64,000 bases of DNA, taken from NCBI GenBank assembly GCA_910585435.1, contig CAJUEJ010000023.1, positions 1 to 64,000 of the forward strand, written 5' to 3'. Both the position numbers and the translations under genes were made by a program. Of the stretch, positions 27,462 through 35,825 are shown piece by piece. Origin of the DNA: an uncultured Hungatella sp. (GTDB lineage: Bacteria > Bacillota > Clostridia > Lachnospirales > Lachnospiraceae). A model generated the notes under the pieces. That model did no database searches. It was not told the DNA's origin and saw only the letters and a list, made by a program, of their open reading frames with translations. How positions within the stretch are numbered: the first letter of the stretch is position 1; each line of letters starts with the position of its first letter.

Positions 27462-28808
27462 ATGAAAAAAACGACAAGTTTCCTGATGTGCCTGGCTATG
27501 TCCACCATGCTGGCCGGCTGCGGACAAAACTCTGACAACAAGACCACTGACGAGACTACGGGAAGTTCTGAGACAGCAGCCGAGAATACTGTCAAAGAGG
27601 AGGGAGAGGGCGGCCAGGTTGTGATCAACTACTATGACTGGGATATTCCAGATCAGAAGTTTATTGATGATTTTCATGCGGCTAATCCGGACATTCAGGT
27701 GGTGGTTCACAGTATTCCGGCTAACGGGGAACGGCTGACAAAGCTGGATATCTTAGCCATGAGCGGCGGCGATATGGATGTGATGCCTATCTCTGACGGC
27801 GACCAGTTTGTAAGATTTGAGTCCGGCATGATGGCTCCTCTTGATGAGTTTATTGAAAGAGACGGCCTGGACATGGAAGCTTCTTTTGGCAAATATGCGA
27901 TCTGGGGCCAGTCTGACGGTAAGTATTATGGCATTCCGTTTCGGGCGACTCAGACGGGAGTCTATTACAACAAGGATATGTTTGATGAAGCGAAGGTGCC
28001 ATACCCGTCGGACGACTGGACTCTGGAAGAATACATAGAGACAGCCCGGAAGATGGCGGAGTGGGGGAAATCCCAGGGGATCTATGGCACCTACACCCAT
28101 ACCTATGCCAACGAGTGGGCTACTGTGGCGGCGCAGAAGGGGCAGTGGTACACCCCGGATAATCAGTGCAACATTAAGGATCCTGCATGGCGGACTGCGC
28201 TGGAGACCAGAAAGATGCTGGATGACGAGGGGACGCAGATGCCTTATGGCCAGATAGTGGCGGTGAAGGCGGTGATCAACAGCTCGTTTTTGGGAGGCAA
28301 GGAGGCTATGGTGAACGCGGGAAGCTGGCTGGTTCGCGATATGAAGAATAGAGACAAATTCCCCTTTGACTTTCAGGTGGGAGTGGCCTGTCTGCCTCGC
28401 TTTGACGAGACTGTGGAAGGGCCCTGCAGCAACTATTCCTGTTCCGTCCTGGGGATTCCGGAGAACTCCAAACACAAGGAAGAGGCATGGCGGTTTATCC
28501 GTTATTATGTGGAGGAATGCTCTGATTATATTGCAGCCTCCGGCAATCTGCCTACCTATCTGCCTGCCTACAGCGATGAGATGATCCATATCTTCTGCGA
28601 GGGCTCTGGTCTTGATGAGGAGTACGGAAAGAAATTTTTTGACAGCAGCATTAAGCTGACTACTAATAAGATTATCGGTCCCTGCGGTGCCCAGTATATG
28701 CAGATTGGAAAAGAGGAGATCGAGCAGTATTTTAACGGAGAGAAGACGCTGGAGGAGACCCTGGATAATATTGAGAGGCGGGTCAATGAAGAACTGGCGA
28801 AACAGTAG
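27462..28808 (+). CDS. CUT1 sugar-binding lipoprotein
   Basis: A 448-aa extracellular solute-binding protein, lipid-anchored: signal peptide with lipobox LAGC (C20) and an acidic Ser/Thr-rich linker. The body (INYYDWDIPDQKFIDDFHAANPDIQV ... GIPFRATQTGVYYNKDMF ... WTLEEYIETARKMAEWGK) is a typical cluster B/D binding fold. ATG 27462 has a GAGGAGG box; a longer upstream frame to 27354 overlaps the promoter and is rejected. First gene of a set with two permeases, an oxidoreductase and an isomerase. Substrate unknown, probably a sugar or polyol. Confidence 0.92.
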   Translation: MKKTTSFLMCLAMSTMLAGCGQNSDNKTTDETTGSSETAAENTVKEEGEGGQVVINYYDWDIPDQKFIDDFHAANPDIQVVVHSIPANGERLTKLDILAMSGGDMDVMPISDGDQFVRFESGMMAPLDEFIERDGLDMEASFGKYAIWGQSDGKYYGIPFRATQTGVYYNKDMFDEAKVPYPSDDWTLEEYIETARKMAEWGKSQGIYGTYTHTYANEWATVAAQKGQWYTPDNQCNIKDPAWRTALETRKMLDDEGTQMPYGQIVAVKAVINSSFLGGKEAMVNAGSWLVRDMKNRDKFPFDFQVGVACLPRFDETVEGPCSNYSCSVLGIPENSKHKEEAWRFIRYYVEECSDYIAASGNLPTYLPAYSDEMIHIFCEGSGLDEEYGKKFFDSSIKLTTNKIIGPCGAQYMQIGKEEIEQYFNGEKTLEETLDNIERRVNEELAKQ

Positions 28809-28817
28809 GTGCCGATT

Positions 28818-29720
28818 ATGAAGGAGAGAAAGAAACTTAACAGGATGCAGCGAAGAGAAGAACGGGCCGGCTACGGATTTCTCTTTCTGAGCCTGACAGG
28901 TACTACGGTATTTATCGTTATGCCCATTGTTATGTCCATGATTTTGGGATTTACTGAATGGAATCCCATGAAGGGACTGGCCGGCCTGGAGTTTGTAGGT
29001 CTGGAGAATTTCAGAGATATGGCCGGAGACCAGCGGGTCTGGGCAGCCCTGAGAAATAATCTGGTCTATTCCCTGTCCTATGTTCCCTTGACCATCGCCA
29101 TTGCCCTGGCGATGGCAGGGCTGCTGAATAAATTTGTGTTCTGCAAGGTGCCGATCCGGATGATGACATTTATGCCATACATTTCTTCTCTTGTGTCGGT
29201 GGCCACTGTATGGATGGTACTGCTGTACCCAGACAATGGACCTGTAAACAGCATTCTGTCTCATGTATTCCGTATAGCTGATCCGCCTAAATGGTTTATC
29301 AGCTCCAGATGGGCTTTGAAGGGAATTATCATGATGTCTGTCTGGCATGATGTGGGATATTACTGTATCATCCTTCTTGCCAACATGCAGGGACTCTCCC
29401 AGGAGGTTTATGAGTCTGCAGCGGTGGACGGAGCCAATGCCATCCAGACTTTTTTCCGGATCACGGTTCCTATGCTGTCCTCCAGCCTTTTTTTCTGCAT
29501 CACTTTGGCTACTATCAATTCTTTTAAGATCTTTGATCAGGTTAATATTATAACAGAAGGCGGACCGGGATTTTCCACCACCGTGCTGGTACAAAGTATC
29601 TATTACTATGCGTTTAAAGAGTATAGGATCGGTTATGGGGCGGCGGTGGCTATCCTGTTATTCCTGGTAATTTTTGTGTTCTCTACAGTTTTGCAGAAAC
29701 TGGAAGAGCGGTTTACTTAG
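28818..29720 (+). CDS. CUT1 ABC transporter permease, MalF type
   Basis: A 300-aa membrane protein with six predicted helices and the EAA loop ESAAVDGANAIQTFFRITVPML. It follows the binding-protein gene after 9 nt. The frame allows a GTG at 28809, but ATG 28818 with AGGTG upstream is more likely. Acts with the next permease and an ATPase encoded elsewhere. Confidence 0.92.
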   Translation: MKERKKLNRMQRREERAGYGFLFLSLTGTTVFIVMPIVMSMILGFTEWNPMKGLAGLEFVGLENFRDMAGDQRVWAALRNNLVYSLSYVPLTIAIALAMAGLLNKFVFCKVPIRMMTFMPYISSLVSVATVWMVLLYPDNGPVNSILSHVFRIADPPKWFISSRWALKGIIMMSVWHDVGYYCIILLANMQGLSQEVYESAAVDGANAIQTFFRITVPMLSSSLFFCITLATINSFKIFDQVNIITEGGPGFSTTVLVQSIYYYAFKEYRIGYGAAVAILLFLVIFVFSTVLQKLEERFT

Positions 29721-29738
29721 TTAGAGGAGGAAGGGCAG

Positions 29739-30572
29739 ATGAATTATAAGAAAAAACGGCTGGCAGCCAGAATCGTCGCCACGGTTCTGGTGGGAACCAT
29801 GTCCCTGGTATTTGTATTTCCGTTTTTGTGGATGATCTCTACTTCCTTCAAATATGAGATCGATGTTATGGAATTTCCGGTGCGGCTGATTCCAAAAAAC
29901 TGGAATTTTCAGAACTATGTTACAGTGTTTACTAAAAGTGATTTCCCTGGGTATTATCTGAATTCCGTCAAGGTAACGTGTATCACCATCCTGGGGGAGC
30001 TGTGTATCACCACTATGGCGGCTTATGCATTTGCCAGACTTAAATTCCGCGGAAAGAAATTTCTGCTGACTATGTATCTGTCCACCATGATGATTCCAGG
30101 GCCTGTGCTGCTTCTGCCTAAATATATCTACTTCTCTCAGCTTCATTTGACTAACACCCATATGGCCCTGATTCTGCCGGGACTGTTTTCTGTGTTTGGT
30201 GTGCTGCTGATGAGGCAGGTATTTATGCAGATTCCGTTTGAGTATACGGAAGCGGCTTATATGGACGGGGCATCTCATCCGTCTATCTTTCTCCGGCTGA
30301 TTCTGCCGCTGGCAAAACCGGGGCTGATGACCGTGCTGCTTCTGGGCTTTACCTGGTCCTGGAACGATTACATTAATCCCCTGGTGTTTCTTTCTAATGA
30401 CAATTTGTTTACTATTACAGTAGGACTCCAACGGTTTCAGGAGGACGCGTCCACAAATTATGCGTTGATTATGGCCGGAGCGACAGTGTCCCTGATCCCG
30501 TTGATTCTTCTGTTTTTATTTACGCAGAAATATTTTATTGAGAGCTTTGCCTCAGCCGGGGTGAAGGGGTGA
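29739..30572 (+). CDS. CUT1 ABC transporter permease, MalG type
   Basis: A 277-aa membrane protein. The first helix (LVGTMSLVFVFPFLWMISTSFK) and the EAA loop EAAYMDGASHPSIFLRLILPLAKPGL are clear, and the C-terminus FASAGVKG is typical. A GAGGAGG box precedes the ATG. It is 18 nt after the first permease, and no ATPase gene follows. Confidence 0.92.
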   Translation: MNYKKKRLAARIVATVLVGTMSLVFVFPFLWMISTSFKYEIDVMEFPVRLIPKNWNFQNYVTVFTKSDFPGYYLNSVKVTCITILGELCITTMAAYAFARLKFRGKKFLLTMYLSTMMIPGPVLLLPKYIYFSQLHLTNTHMALILPGLFSVFGVLLMRQVFMQIPFEYTEAAYMDGASHPSIFLRLILPLAKPGLMTVLLLGFTWSWNDYINPLVFLSNDNLFTITVGLQRFQEDASTNYALIMAGATVSLIPLILLFLFTQKYFIESFASAGVKG

Positions 30573-30660
30573 AATCAGAATTTCCGGCTCAGTTTTATGT
30601 TTCGGAAAGGGAAATCATTGTGAAGATGGAATCGATATAGAAGGAGGAAAGTTTTATATT

Positions 30661-31824
30661 ATGAATAAGGTGCGTTTAGGAGTGATCGGAATCGGCAGCA
30701 TGGGTTCGAGCCACAGCAGGTGGCTGGCAGATGGACAGGTGGAAGGTTCTTGTCTTAGTGCCGTGTGTGATATTGATGAGGCCAGGAGGGCATGGGCCCG
30801 GGAGAATCTGCCTTCTGAGGTCAGGGTATATGACAATTATCTGGAACTGTTGGACAGCGGGGAAGTGGACGGGGTGATCATCGCGGTACCCCACTATCTG
30901 CATCCCGAGATGGCGGCAGCAGCGCTGGAGCGGGAGCTTCATGTGATGGTGGAGAAGCCGGCAGGAGTCTATGTGAACCAGATCCGGGAGATGAACCAAG
31001 CAGCAGAAAGAAGGCCGGAGCTGGTGTTTGGCATGATGTTTAACCAGAGAATGAATCCTCTTTATCAGAAGGTGAAGGAGATTTTGGAAGAGGGAACTAT
31101 CGGTGCTATCCGGCGGGTGAACTGGATCATCACCAGCTGGTGGAGGACGCAGAAGTACTATGATTCCAGCCCGTGGAGAGCGACCTGGGCCGGGGAAGGA
31201 GGAGGGGTGCTGGTAAATCAGGCGCCTCATCAGCTGGATCTGCTTCAGTGGCTTTGTGGCATGCCTGTAACCATGGAGGCGCATCTTAAATATGGATCTC
31301 ACCGGGATATACAGGTAGAGGATGATGTGACAGCCTATTTTGAGTATGCCAACGGGGCCAGCGGCACTTTCATCACCTGTACCCACGATGCTCTGGGCAC
31401 AGATCGTCTGGAGATTCACGGAGACAACGGCAAGATTATCATCACCGACAGCCGGGCCGTGACGGTCAGGAAGCTGAAGAAACCGGAACAGATTCTGAAC
31501 AGGGAACTGGACTTCCGCCAGATGCTGGCCCTGGTGAAGGGACAGACAGGAGAGAAGCTGTATACAGAGGAATGTTTTGAATGTCCGGAGAACTGGGATC
31601 AGCAGCATATTGATGTGCTGATTAATTTTACCGGCGCTATTTTAAGAGGTGAGAAGCTGATTGCTCCAGGCCAGGAGGGTATAAAGGCGGTGGAGATTGC
31701 CAATGCCATGTTCCTGTCAGACTGGCTGGGACGGGCAGTGGAACTGCCGGTGGACGGCGATCTGTTCTATGAAAAACTTAAAGAGAGGATCAAAGAGGAG
31801 CAGGAGGGAAGGCAGATTCTGTGA
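30661..31824 (+). CDS. Gfo/Idh/MocA-family oxidoreductase
   Basis: A 387-aa NAD(P)-dependent sugar or cyclitol dehydrogenase, cytosolic. The N-terminal Rossmann fold starts LGVIGIGSMGSSHSRW; the family motif EKPAG (VMVEKPAGVYVNQ) supplies the catalytic Lys, and the C-terminal alpha/beta domain carries NQAPHQLDLLQWLCG. It follows the permease genes and precedes a TIM-barrel isomerase; such pairs commonly oxidise and isomerise the imported sugar. GGAGG box present. Substrate not assignable. Confidence 0.9.
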   Translation: MNKVRLGVIGIGSMGSSHSRWLADGQVEGSCLSAVCDIDEARRAWARENLPSEVRVYDNYLELLDSGEVDGVIIAVPHYLHPEMAAAALERELHVMVEKPAGVYVNQIREMNQAAERRPELVFGMMFNQRMNPLYQKVKEILEEGTIGAIRRVNWIITSWWRTQKYYDSSPWRATWAGEGGGVLVNQAPHQLDLLQWLCGMPVTMEAHLKYGSHRDIQVEDDVTAYFEYANGASGTFITCTHDALGTDRLEIHGDNGKIIITDSRAVTVRKLKKPEQILNRELDFRQMLALVKGQTGEKLYTEECFECPENWDQQHIDVLINFTGAILRGEKLIAPGQEGIKAVEIANAMFLSDWLGRAVELPVDGDLFYEKLKERIKEEQEGRQIL

Positions 31825-31840
31825 AAGGAGATAAAGTGAC

Positions 31841-32707
31841 ATGAGAGAAGGCGAAAAGGGTGCGCCCAGGATGGCGCTGAATATGTCCATGGTGAAGACC
31901 ATCATGTGGGAGCACGGTCCGGACTACACCTTTCAGCGGGTAAAGGAGGCAGGTCTGTCTTATTTTGAGCTATCTCAGGCAGATATGACTGATGCTTTTA
32001 TTGAGCAGGTTCTGGAAGCCTCTGCCAGGCATGGGGTGAAGGTGATATCCACCAGTGTAAATTACAAGCCTCTTTTTGGGGCAGGTGCAAAGGGCTTTGA
32101 TATTGAGAAAGACCTGGATCGCATCATCCAGGTTAATAAGCGTCTGGGAGTTAACTATGTGCGGGATTCTCTGATTCCGAAAACCTGTATCTGCAATGAG
32201 GAGGGCTACTACAAAGCGGCTGAGGATTTGAATCACTATGGGAAGCTGCTCATTGAGGAAGGGCTGAAGCTGTACTATCATAACCATCATTTTGAATTCG
32301 AGAAATTTCAGGGAAAGACAGGATTTGAACTGCTGGTAGAGAACACGGATCCAAGGCTGGTGGGCTTCGAGATAGACGTTCATTGGATCCAGAGGGCGGG
32401 ACATGATCCGGTGAAGTGGATCCGGCGTCTGGCCGGGAGAGAGGATCTGGTGCATCTGAAGGACTACCGGATCCGTTTTCCAGATGGAGAGCCGTCTCAG
32501 GATATTTTCCACAGAGAGCAGTGCATTCAATTTGCAGAGATTGGAGAGGGAAATCTGGACATGAAGGCCATCATAGAGGCAGCTGTGGAGGGCGGCGCTG
32601 TGTATCTGCCTATTGAACAGGATCAGACTTATGGCAGAGATCCTTTTGAATGTATCCAGACAAGTGTGGAGAATATCTGTAGTATGGGATTCGGGGAGTA
32701 TTTGTGA
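31841..32707 (+). CDS. Sugar phosphate isomerase/epimerase, xylose isomerase-like TIM barrel
   Basis: A 288-aa cytosolic TIM-barrel enzyme. Metal-ligand motifs are in place: YYHNHHFEFEKF, GFEIDVHW, LVHLKDYRIRF and PIEQDQTYG. Members include inosose dehydratase, tagatose epimerases and 3-keto-sugar isomerases. It is 16 nt after the oxidoreductase gene with an AAAGGAG box and ends the operon. No terminator directly follows; the next one is inside the invertible segment (32920-32949). Confidence 0.88.
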   Translation: MREGEKGAPRMALNMSMVKTIMWEHGPDYTFQRVKEAGLSYFELSQADMTDAFIEQVLEASARHGVKVISTSVNYKPLFGAGAKGFDIEKDLDRIIQVNKRLGVNYVRDSLIPKTCICNEEGYYKAAEDLNHYGKLLIEEGLKLYYHNHHFEFEKFQGKTGFELLVENTDPRLVGFEIDVHWIQRAGHDPVKWIRRLAGREDLVHLKDYRIRFPDGEPSQDIFHREQCIQFAEIGEGNLDMKAIIEAAVEGGAVYLPIEQDQTYGRDPFECIQTSVENICSMGFGEYL

Positions 32708-32816
32708 GAAGGGGGAATTTATATCTCTGGCTTTTGCTGGCGGAAGGGCAGATTTCATTCATGGGGGGATTTTTTTCGTTAGCTTAATGAGAAAATTTTG
32801 GAATAAATAGACAGTA

Positions 32817-32844
32817 GTGGGGAAAAACCCATAGGTTTTTCCCC
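32817..32844. repeat. Inverted repeat left (IRL) of the candidate invertible promoter
   Basis: A 28-nt sequence whose exact reverse complement is found at 33007-33034. The site is itself a dyad: 13-nt arms GTGGGGAAAAACC and its complement around CATA (full dyad 32817-32846). That is the architecture of small serine-recombinase crossover sites, with two half-sites around a 2-bp core, here AT. Confidence 0.85.
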
Positions 32845-32919
32845 ACTGTGTGATTATAGAAATGTATCCTTAAGTTTACAGAATTCAGTACTAAAACTTT
32901 ATAAAAGAGTTACAAAATT

Positions 32920-32949
32920 GGGCAAATTCATAAAATTTGCTCTTTTTTT
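32920..32949 (+). terminator. Rightward terminator inside the candidate invertible segment
   Basis: GGGCAAATT (32920-32928) pairs with AATTTGCTC (32934-32942) across a CATAA loop and is followed by seven T (32943-32949). It would stop transcription arriving from the isomerase operon before loaP. Read in the inverted orientation the hairpin has no T-run and would not terminate. Confidence 0.75.
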
Positions 32950-32968
32950 ATTTCAATTTAACGTCTAT

Positions 32969-32997
32969 AGGATAGCACAATGGGGAAAAATTTGCAA
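32969..32997 (-). promoter_or_regulatory. Leftward extended -10 promoter inside the candidate invertible segment
   Basis: On the minus strand TTGCAA (complement of 32992-32997), 17 nt, TATCCT (complement of 32969-32974), with TGC just before the -10 (extended -10). As shown it points away from loaP. After inversion of 32845-33006 it would point at loaP. A rightward alternative at 32875-32905 (TTTACA, 19 nt, TATAAA) is weaker and lies before the terminator. Confidence 0.65.
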
Positions 32998-33006
32998 GAG
33001 GTTTTC

Positions 33007-33034
33007 GGGGAAAAACCTATGGGTTTTTCCCCAC
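33007..33034. repeat. Inverted repeat right (IRR) of the candidate invertible promoter
   Basis: Exact reverse complement of 32817-32844 over 28 nt, with centre TATG where the left copy has CATA. The 162 bp between the repeats hold the terminator and promoter. A further GGGGAAAAA half-site lies at 32982-32990. The flank just right of the repeat begins the conserved loaP leader. Confidence 0.85.
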
Positions 33035-33044
33035 GGGATGGGAG

Positions 33045-33151
33045 AAATGGCGCATAGGGATCGCTTCGGAGTGACTATGAAGCTGCTTTGGCAGCTGGCT
33101 GTCGTTGTTTGGTAGCAAGATCGTGAGATGGATAGATGGGGGGATTGCCAT
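33045..33151. repeat. loaP leader copy B
   Basis: About 107 nt almost identical to 19983-20088; together with the N-terminal coding part the match runs 33045-33289 against 19983-20226. It probably forms the 5' untranslated region of the loaP mRNA. The one-G length difference just before the start codon shows that the upstream in-frame ATG is not conserved. Confidence 0.85.
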
Positions 33152-33676
33152 ATGTGGTGTGTTGTCCACGTAAAGGATGGGAGAGAACAGCATACGGAGG
33201 ATTTTGTTGCAGGCCTGCTTCCGGAAAGCCTGCATGCACAGTGTTTCCACCTGATCCGAAGCAGAAGGAAGAAATACCAGGGGCAGTGGCAGACTGTATA
33301 TGAAGATTTATTTCCCGGGTATGTGTTTATCCATACGGATCAGCCGGAGAAGGTGTACAAGGAGCTTAAGAAGACACCCAAGCCTAAGCTTTTGTTCAGC
33401 GATGATGAGTATGTGTCTACTTTGGAAAAACGAGAATCTGATTTGATAGAAAAGCTTGCAGACAGAAACGGCAGGATAGGAATATCAAAGGTAAGGATTG
33501 GGAAAGACGGAAAGATTCATTATCTGTCCGGGCCTCTGTCAGGAATGGGAAGTATGGTGAGGCGGGTGAATCTTCATAAAAGGATTGCAGAGATAGAAAC
33601 GGAAATGATGGGGAGAAAGAGAATTTTATATCTGGGAATTGAGATTGAGGCAGATGAGAGAAGAGATATTGGTTGA
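33152..33676 (+). CDS. LoaP-type NusG paralog (first of tandem pair)
   Basis: A 174-aa NusG-family protein. The NGN domain starts MWCVVHVKDGREQHTEDF and contains DLFPGYVFIHTD; the KOW part reads SGPLSGMGSMVRRVNLHKRIAEIETEMMGR. It is expected to join RNA polymerase and suppress termination across the long polysaccharide operon that follows. Its N-terminal third is nearly identical to the LoaP at 20089, the rest is not. The start at 33152 is chosen for the GGGGGGA box and for conservation. It is the first gene after the invertible segment and is 9 nt from a second paralog. Confidence 0.88.
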   Translation: MWCVVHVKDGREQHTEDFVAGLLPESLHAQCFHLIRSRRKKYQGQWQTVYEDLFPGYVFIHTDQPEKVYKELKKTPKPKLLFSDDEYVSTLEKRESDLIEKLADRNGRIGISKVRIGKDGKIHYLSGPLSGMGSMVRRVNLHKRIAEIETEMMGRKRILYLGIEIEADERRDIG

Positions 33677-33685
33677 AGTCTGCTT

Positions 33686-34204
33686 ATGGAGAGAATCACT
33701 GTGTGGTATGTGATACAGGTCTATACAGGGACAGAAGAAGAAATCTGCCGACAGTGCCGGTGCAAGGTGGCAGAAAAGGATGAAGATGTATTTGTCCTTC
33801 TGGCAGAGCGAATGACAAAGATTAGAGGACAGTGGACGCTGATAACCGGCCGGCTGTTTCCAGGATATGTGTTTGTCAAAACAGAAAACATTGAAGATTT
33901 TTTTATGCGCCTGAGAAGAATTGATGCAATGACGAAGGTGTTGCGAACCGGTGAGGACATGACACCGATTCATCCGGAAGAAGAGAGTTACCTTCGGCTG
34001 CTTGGCGGGGATGAACACGTTGTAAAGTATTCGGAAGGATATCTGGAAGGGGAAAAGCTGATTGTCACATCTGGTGCTATGAAAAATTTTCGGGGAACTG
34101 TCAAAAAAGTGCTGCGGCATAAGCGGCTGGTGGTACTGGAGGTACCTTTGATGGGGCGGATTGTGGAAGTGACTGTGGGGCTTGGGATTGTAAAGAGGCA
34201 GTAG
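33686..34204 (+). CDS. LoaP-type NusG paralog (second of tandem pair)
   Basis: A 172-aa NusG-family protein with NGN domain (VWYVIQVYTGTEEEI ... RLFPGYVFVKTEN) and KOW region (TSGAMKNFRGTVKKVLRHKR). Its part after GQW is about 80% identical to the LoaP at 20089. A GTG at 33701 preceded by GGAGAG would give the usual MWYVIQV start and may be the true one. Two different LoaP proteins in one operon is unusual; they may form a division of labour or one may be an antagonist. The gap of 264 bp to the aminotransferase could hold the RNA target that LoaP needs; small GC-rich dyads near 34290-34305 are the only candidates I see. Confidence 0.88.
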   Translation: MERITVWYVIQVYTGTEEEICRQCRCKVAEKDEDVFVLLAERMTKIRGQWTLITGRLFPGYVFVKTENIEDFFMRLRRIDAMTKVLRTGEDMTPIHPEEESYLRLLGGDEHVVKYSEGYLEGEKLIVTSGAMKNFRGTVKKVLRHKRLVVLEVPLMGRIVEVTVGLGIVKRQ

Positions 34205-34468
34205 TACTTTAGTGTGGTGACACACGGATGTGAGACAGTCAGGGTACTGGTTGCCGGAATGTGTTTTATAAAAGTTATGGACTGCATCGGACGCTTCGCG
34301 CGCTGTGTAGGAAATGACGGACATAGGGGGTTGGTTATTCAGAGGAGTTTCTAAAGAGGAAATACGCTTCTGGAATGGCGAAGCCTGCTCTGAAACAGAT
34401 ATTATTCTGCATACAAGAGTCCAGAAAACCGGGCTCTTTCTACAATATAAAAATGAAGGAACAGGAAC

Positions 34469-35812
34469 ATGTACGATTTTCGATCAGATCCTCGTTTTAA
34501 AGGAATTATACCGTTTGAAAGAAAAGTTTATCTGGCATCCCCTGCTATGCACGGGGAAGAGCTTGAATATGTAAAGGAAGCCATTGATTCCGGCTGGGTA
34601 ACAACGGTCGGGGAGAATATTAATGAGCTGGAAAAAGCCGTGGCCCAAAAAGCAGGTGTGCGGTGTGCTGTAGGGCTTAGCAGCGGAACAGCCGCATTAC
34701 ATATGGCTGTGAAGCTGGCGGCAGAGAAAATATATGGAAGCAGTACAGGAATCAGCACGCCATTGGGCATGGGAACAGGCGGAGCGCTAAAAGGCGTCCG
34801 CATATTCTGCTCGGACATGACATTTGCTGCCACAGTGAATCCTGTGGTTTATGAAGGCGGGGAGCCGGTTTTTATAGACACAGAATATGAAACCTGGAAC
34901 ATGTCGCCAGAAGCGCTGGAGCAGGCATTTAGGATTTATCCTGATGTGAAGATTGTGGTTATGGCCCATTTGTATGGTACGCCGGGAAAGATAGAAGAGA
35001 TTCGGACGATCTGCCGTACTCATGGAGCGTTCTTGATTGAAGATGCGGCGGAATCATTCGGAGCAGCATATAAAGGGATTCAGACAGGATGTTTTGGAGA
35101 CTGCGGGGTTATCAGCTTTAACGGAAATAAGATCATCACCGGAAGTTCTGGAGGGATGTTTTTGACAAATAGTGAAGAAGACGGCAATAAAGTCCGCAAG
35201 TGGTCAACCCAGTCCCGGGAAGCAGCACCCTGGTACCAACATGAAGAGCCTGGCTATAACTACCGGATGAGCAATGTGATCGCTGGTGTGGCAAGAGGGC
35301 AGATGGGGTATCTGGAGGAGCATATCAGAAAGAAGAAAGCTGTATATAAGAGATACCGGGATGGTTTAAAAGACCTGCCTGTAAGGATGAATCCCTTTGA
35401 CAGTGAAAACAGTTCGCCCAATTTCTGGCTGAGCTGCATGACAATCGAACCAGATGGTATGTGCAGACAGGTAAGAGGAGAGCGTGAAGCCCTTTACATA
35501 AGTGAGCCGGGAAAAACCTGCCCGACTGAGATTTTAGAGGTATTGAATGCATTTGGGGCAGAAGGCAGACCGATCTGGAAGCCTATGCACATGCAGCCCA
35601 TTTACCGAATGAATGGATTTGTTACCAGAGAAGGGAATGGGAGAGGAAGGACGAATGCTTATATAAATGGAGGAATGGCTGGGAGAGATGGGAAGCCGAT
35701 AGATGTGGGGGAAGATATTTTCCAAAGAGGCTTGTGTCTGCCGTCTGATATTAAGATGAGCTGTTCAACTCAGAATGCAATCATTCATATAGTATGTCAG
35801 TGCTTTAAATAA
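34469..35812 (+). CDS. DegT/DnrJ/EryC1-family sugar aminotransferase
   Basis: A 447-aa PLP enzyme that transfers an amino group to a UDP-keto sugar. The cofactor lysine is K221 in SFNGNKIITGSSGG; LIEDAAESFGA holds the PLP-ring Asp, and SSGTAALHMAVKLA binds phosphate. It resembles EpsN/PglE-like enzymes, somewhat long, with an insertion after residue 90. It opens the structural part of the polysaccharide operon, followed directly by the priming transferase, so the first sugar on the lipid may be an amino-deoxy sugar (inference). Confidence 0.88.
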   Translation: MYDFRSDPRFKGIIPFERKVYLASPAMHGEELEYVKEAIDSGWVTTVGENINELEKAVAQKAGVRCAVGLSSGTAALHMAVKLAAEKIYGSSTGISTPLGMGTGGALKGVRIFCSDMTFAATVNPVVYEGGEPVFIDTEYETWNMSPEALEQAFRIYPDVKIVVMAHLYGTPGKIEEIRTICRTHGAFLIEDAAESFGAAYKGIQTGCFGDCGVISFNGNKIITGSSGGMFLTNSEEDGNKVRKWSTQSREAAPWYQHEEPGYNYRMSNVIAGVARGQMGYLEEHIRKKKAVYKRYRDGLKDLPVRMNPFDSENSSPNFWLSCMTIEPDGMCRQVRGEREALYISEPGKTCPTEILEVLNAFGAEGRPIWKPMHMQPIYRMNGFVTREGNGRGRTNAYINGGMAGRDGKPIDVGEDIFQRGLCLPSDIKMSCSTQNAIIHIVCQCFK

Positions 35813-35825
35813 AAAAAGGAATCAT

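Noticed and set aside
27753..29594. 613-codon minus-strand open frame
   Set aside because: It lies fully opposite the binding-protein and permease genes, whose products have clear family motifs; the antisense translation is His/Pro/Arg-rich and has no recognisable domain.
32875..32905. Rightward promoter TTTACA ... TATAAA inside the invertible segment
   Set aside because: Spacing of 19 nt is poor and a terminator follows at once; the leftward extended -10 promoter is far better. Not excluded as a weak start.
34314..34574. 86-codon frame between loaP and the aminotransferase
   Set aside because: It overlaps the aminotransferase start, lacks a domain and a good ribosome box; the region is more likely untranslated leader.
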